Assembly: GCA_902510755.1 (NCBI GenBank)
Contig: CABXCS010000001.1
Coordinates: 168,573 to 232,572 of the forward strand
DNA: 64,000 bases
Reading direction: 5' to 3'
DNA from: an uncultured Woeseiaceae bacterium
GTDB taxonomy: Bacteria; Pseudomonadota; Gammaproteobacteria; Steroidobacterales; Woeseiaceae
Of this stretch, positions 61,029-64,000 are shown in pieces (the stretch's first letter is position 1; every line of letters starts with the position of its first letter). The translations under genes and the position numbers were made by a program. The notes beneath the pieces are model-generated. The model searched no databases and was not told where the DNA came from. It saw only the letters and a list, made by a program, of their open reading frames with translations.

Positions 61029-64000
61029 TCAGCCTTTATCTTTTACTAACTCAATTAGCCATTCCTCATCATCAAGACTATTATTTTCAGTAAATAATGG
61101 ATCATCGATATCTATTTGCCATTTAATGGCTAATGTTTCAGTCATTAAGAATTCTTTATATTTTCCTAAAGCGCTCTCTACTAATTCTGAGCCACTAATT
61201 CCGAGAACAATCCTGTCTGAGACATCTAGGCCAGATTTTTTTCTAGCTTCTTGGACTGATCGTACTAATTCTCTAGCCAAACCTTCTTTTATCAAATCGT
61301 CATTGAGTTGAGTATCTAAAGCAGTCAAATATCCCCCCTCTTCACCACAAGAAAAACCCTCTGCAGATTTAGTTTCAATCAACACATCTTCAGCTTCGAG
61401 CGTTATAGTCTCATTCGCGCAATCTATATTGAAAGATTCGCCTTTAGCAACCACACTGGCTATCACATTGGTATCTGCATCATTTAAAGCCTGCTTGATA
61501 GCTGGAATCAATTTACCATAGGTTTTTCCAATTCGCGGTAAATTTGGCTTTATGACATAACTCACCAACCCAGCATCGCGGGCAATGAATTCAATGTCTT
61601 TAACATTTAGCTCCTCTAAAATCTGTGATTGATGCTTTTCAATAGCACTCGCTGATAGATCATCTGGAGTTCTAATCAATAACCTTGATAAGGGTTGTCT
61701 TACTCGTACACCAGATTGTGACCTTGCTGCACGAGCCAAGCCAACTACTTTCTGTACCACATTAATCTCAAATAGAAGATTCTCATTACTCCAGCTCGAA
61801 TTAGTTGTCGGCCATGCTGCCATATGCACACTAATAGGGGCTGTAGATTGATTATTTCGCACTAAATTCTGATAGACATTTTCTGATAAGAAAGGAACAA
61901 ATGGAGCCATTAATCTGTGGATGACGTCCAAACATTGGTATAACGTCAAATAAGCGGATCTTTTATCTTCAAGATCTGTAGATTTCCAAAACCGACGTCG
62001 ATTGCGTCTTATATACCAATTGCTTAACTGATCTATAAATGACTCTATTTTTTCACCCGCTTTTTTAGCATCATACTTATCCATTGCTTCAGTTGTATTA
62101 ATGATTGTTTGATCCAATAGTGCCAAGATCCAACGATCGGTTTCTGGCCTATCATCAATATCGAGAGGACTATCTAAATCCATATCATCTAGCCGAGCAT
62201 AAAGGATAAAAAACCCATAAGTATTCCAAAAAGTATTCATAAATGAACTTGCAACATCAGAGATTATCTCAACAGACACTCTTTTCTGAATATCTGGAGA
62301 AATTCTTGCCAAAAAATGCCAGCGAAGTGCATCAGCTCCAACAGTATCAAATACATCATAGGGATTAATTATATTGCCTAATGACTTAGACATTTTTTTA
62401 CCTTCCTGATCAACAATATGACTTAGGCAAATACAATTACGATAAGCCACGCTATCAGAAACTAAAGTCGAAATAGCATGCAAAGTGTAAAACCACCCAC
62501 GTGTTTGATCGATTGCTTCGCAGATATAATCAACTGGGAAACGGTCATCAAAATTCTCATGATTCTCAAATGGATAGTGGTATTGAGCATAAGACATTGC
62601 ACCAGAATCAAACCAGCAATCGATTACTTCTGGTACACGTTGCCAAATCTTTCCATCTTCTTCAAAATTAATCTCATCAATATTTGGTCGATGAAGATCC
62701 AAATCTGTTAGATCCCTTCCAGAAAGTTTTGCTAATTCCTCAATTGATCCTATGCAACGATAATTATCATCACCATCCGTCCAGACAGGTAAGGGTGTTC
62801 CCCAGAAGCGCTCTCTAGATAACGCCCAATCCTGATTATTTTCAAGCCAATTACCAAAGCGGCCATCGCGAATATGCTCGGGAACCCAATTTATTGTTTT
62901 GTTTAGTTCAACCATGCGGTCACGAAATTTTGATGTTTTTATATACCAAGCATGTTTTGCATAATAGATAATCGGATCACCCGTTCTCCATCCAAAAGGG
63001 TAACTGTGTAAATATTTTTCAGAACGAAACATGGAGCCCTGTTTTTTCAATAAATTTATAAGAATTTCATCGGCATCCTTAAAAAATAGACCTGCAACTG
63101 GAGTTACCTCTTTGATAAAATTTCCATCTAAACCAACACCATGCATAACGGGCAAACCATTTTTTTGCCCCAATTCAAGATCATCCACTCCATAAGCTGG
63201 CGCACAGTGAACAATTCCAGTTCCATTCTCAGTACTTACAAAATCAGCTTCATAGACCTTAAATGCTTTTGCTTCTTTTGGTACATCTAAATAATCAAAG
63301 AGTCTAGTGTATTCTTTCCCAATCAATTCTCTGCCCTTAACCCTCTTTAGAATCGAATAGGGACGGTCCTGCATTACGGTATCCAACAAATCCTCTGCAA
63401 GAATTAAAACTTCATTTTCGAATTCTATATAGACATAATTCACATCACGATGAACAGCTAACATTAAGTTAGAAGGAAGGGTCCATGGAGTAGTAGTCCA
63501 GACGAGAAATGCCGTATTAGCTTCATCTTTCAATGCAAATCTAATAAAAATAGATGGATCTTTAACGTCACGATAACCCTGAGCTAGCTCATGTTGTGAT
63601 AAAGTTGCACCAATTCTGGGATCATAAGGTACCACCTTATAACCACGATAAATAAGATCCTTACTCCAAATATCTTTCAATAAATGCCAAACGCTTTCAA
63701 TGTATTTATTATCAAGCGTATAATAAGCATCTTCAGTATTGACCCAAAACCCCATCCTTTGGGTCATTTTTTCCCAATCTTTTATGTAAGTCATGACTGA
63801 CTCTCGGCAACGCCGAGTGAACTCAGCAATACCCACTTTAGATTCGATTTCTTTTTTATCAAAAATTCCTAGTTGTTTCTCTATTTCATGCTCTACAGGT
63901 AGTCCATGAGTATCCCAACCAGCTTTACGTGGGACATGATAGCCCTGCATTGTCTTGTACCTAGGAAACGCATCTTTGAAGGAACGCGCTAGAACATGAT
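61029..64000 (-). CDS. ileS: Isoleucyl-tRNA synthetase, eukaryote-like class (IleRS2), 5' end cut by window edge
   Basis: Charges tRNA-Ile. The frame runs to the window edge; upstream of the first internal ATG (63948-63950) it continues HVLARSFKDAFPRYKTM, the standard IleRS segment after the HIGH motif, so the true start lies outside. Marks include KAGWDTHGLPVEHEIEKQLG, WTTTPWTLPSN in the editing domain, FWGTPLPVW and the KMSKSLGN loop. The pattern, and a C-terminus without the cysteine-rich zinc finger of bacterial IleRS1, fit the eukaryote-like IleRS2 class, known in some bacteria for reduced mupirocin sensitivity. Over 990 residues are visible. Confidence 0.93.
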   Translation of the reverse strand, partial: HVLARSFKDAFPRYKTMQGYHVPRKAGWDTHGLPVEHEIEKQLGIFDKKEIESKVGIAEFTRRCRESVMTYIKDWEKMTQRMGFWVNTEDAYYTLDNKYIESVWHLLKDIWSKDLIYRGYKVVPYDPRIGATLSQHELAQGYRDVKDPSIFIRFALKDEANTAFLVWTTTPWTLPSNLMLAVHRDVNYVYIEFENEVLILAEDLLDTVMQDRPYSILKRVKGRELIGKEYTRLFDYLDVPKEAKAFKVYEADFVSTENGTGIVHCAPAYGVDDLELGQKNGLPVMHGVGLDGNFIKEVTPVAGLFFKDADEILINLLKKQGSMFRSEKYLHSYPFGWRTGDPIIYYAKHAWYIKTSKFRDRMVELNKTINWVPEHIRDGRFGNWLENNQDWALSRERFWGTPLPVWTDGDDNYRCIGSIEELAKLSGRDLTDLDLHRPNIDEINFEEDGKIWQRVPEVIDCWFDSGAMSYAQYHYPFENHENFDDRFPVDYICEAIDQTRGWFYTLHAISTLVSDSVAYRNCICLSHIVDQEGKKMSKSLGNIINPYDVFDTVGADALRWHFLARISPDIQKRVSVEIISDVASSFMNTFWNTYGFFILYARLDDMDLDSPLDIDDRPETDRWILALLDQTIINTTEAMDKYDAKKAGEKIESFIDQLSNWYIRRNRRRFWKSTDLEDKRSAYLTLYQCLDVIHRLMAPFVPFLSENVYQNLVRNNQSTAPISVHMAAWPTTNSSWSNENLLFEINVVQKVVGLARAARSQSGVRVRQPLSRLLIRTPDDLSASAIEKHQSQILEELNVKDIEFIARDAGLVSYVIKPNLPRIGKTYGKLIPAIKQALNDADTNVIASVVAKGESFNIDCANETITLEAEDVLIETKSAEGFSCGEEGGYLTALDTQLNDDLIKEGLARELVRSVQEARKKSGLDVSDRIVLGISGSELVESALGKYKEFLMTETLAIKWQIDIDDPLFTENNSLDDEEWLIELVKDKG

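Overview
The window looks like a chromosomal stretch of a low-GC, probably marine gammaproteobacterium. The evidence is the gene order rpsU-yqeY-dnaG-rpoD behind tsaD-folB-folK, a gammaproteobacterial type Cca, adenosylcobalamin-dependent ribonucleotide reductase, sarcosine oxidase, haloalkane dehalogenase and a TonB receptor. The genus cannot be fixed from sequence reading alone. Both ends cut genes: nrdJ lacks its 3' end at the left edge and ileS lacks its 5' end at the right edge.

Layout. (1) 1-14.6 kb is AT-rich core: nrdJ with an NrdR-box-like palindrome, a DegQ-type protease, cca converging on uppP, a MidA-like methyltransferase, a pteridine reductase facing folK and folB, tsaD, then rpsU, yqeY, dnaG and rpoD. 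(2) 14.7-16.1 kb holds a membrane acyltransferase-like gene preceded by a Zur-box-like palindrome, followed at once by the 5' end of a secreted succinylglutamate desuccinylase/aspartoacylase (AstE/AspA) family gene. (3) 16.2-35.8 kb is a visibly GC-richer catabolic island. It carries a Dpp-type ABC importer, a three-part opine-oxidase-like (HcnABC-type) dehydrogenase, a second FAD amine oxidase, a type II haloacid dehalogenase, two aldehyde dehydrogenases, a class III aminotransferase, a tartrate/D-malate dehydrogenase, a GhrA-type reductase, an M20 amidohydrolase, a double GNAT protein and an Lrp-type regulator. (4) 35.96-36.16 kb carries the middle of the AstE-like gene; 36.2-38.4 kb a TonB-dependent receptor with its own terminator and a second Zur-box-like palindrome; 38.84-39.19 kb the decayed 3' end of the AstE-like gene. 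The three pieces lie in order on the same strand, so one gene has been split by the island and by the receptor cassette. (5) 39.2-47 kb: a VOC lipoprotein, a CAT-anticodon tRNA, a lone FAD amine oxidase and the sarcosine oxidase operon soxBDAG. (6) 47-64 kb is mixed housekeeping and accessory genes: peptidase E, a beta-lactamase-like lipoprotein, a TPR lipoprotein, a pabB-pabC fusion, rhomboid protease, MOSC protein, haloalkane dehalogenase, fdxA, an MBL/Nudix pair, an EamA transporter, a TPR protein with a TonB-like tail, msrA, folE and an ileS of the eukaryote-like class.

How the genes fit together. Folate genes are scattered through the window (folE, pabBC, folB, folK, pteridine reductase), and sarcosine oxidase uses tetrahydrofolate as its one-carbon acceptor. 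The island encodes import, C-N bond oxidation, aldehyde oxidation, transamination and entry into C4/C2 acid metabolism, so it most likely lets the cell use an amine, opine or polyamine-like compound. The exact substrate cannot be read from sequence. The split AstE-like gene and the Zur-like boxes are the most informative structures not explained by ordinary gene calls.
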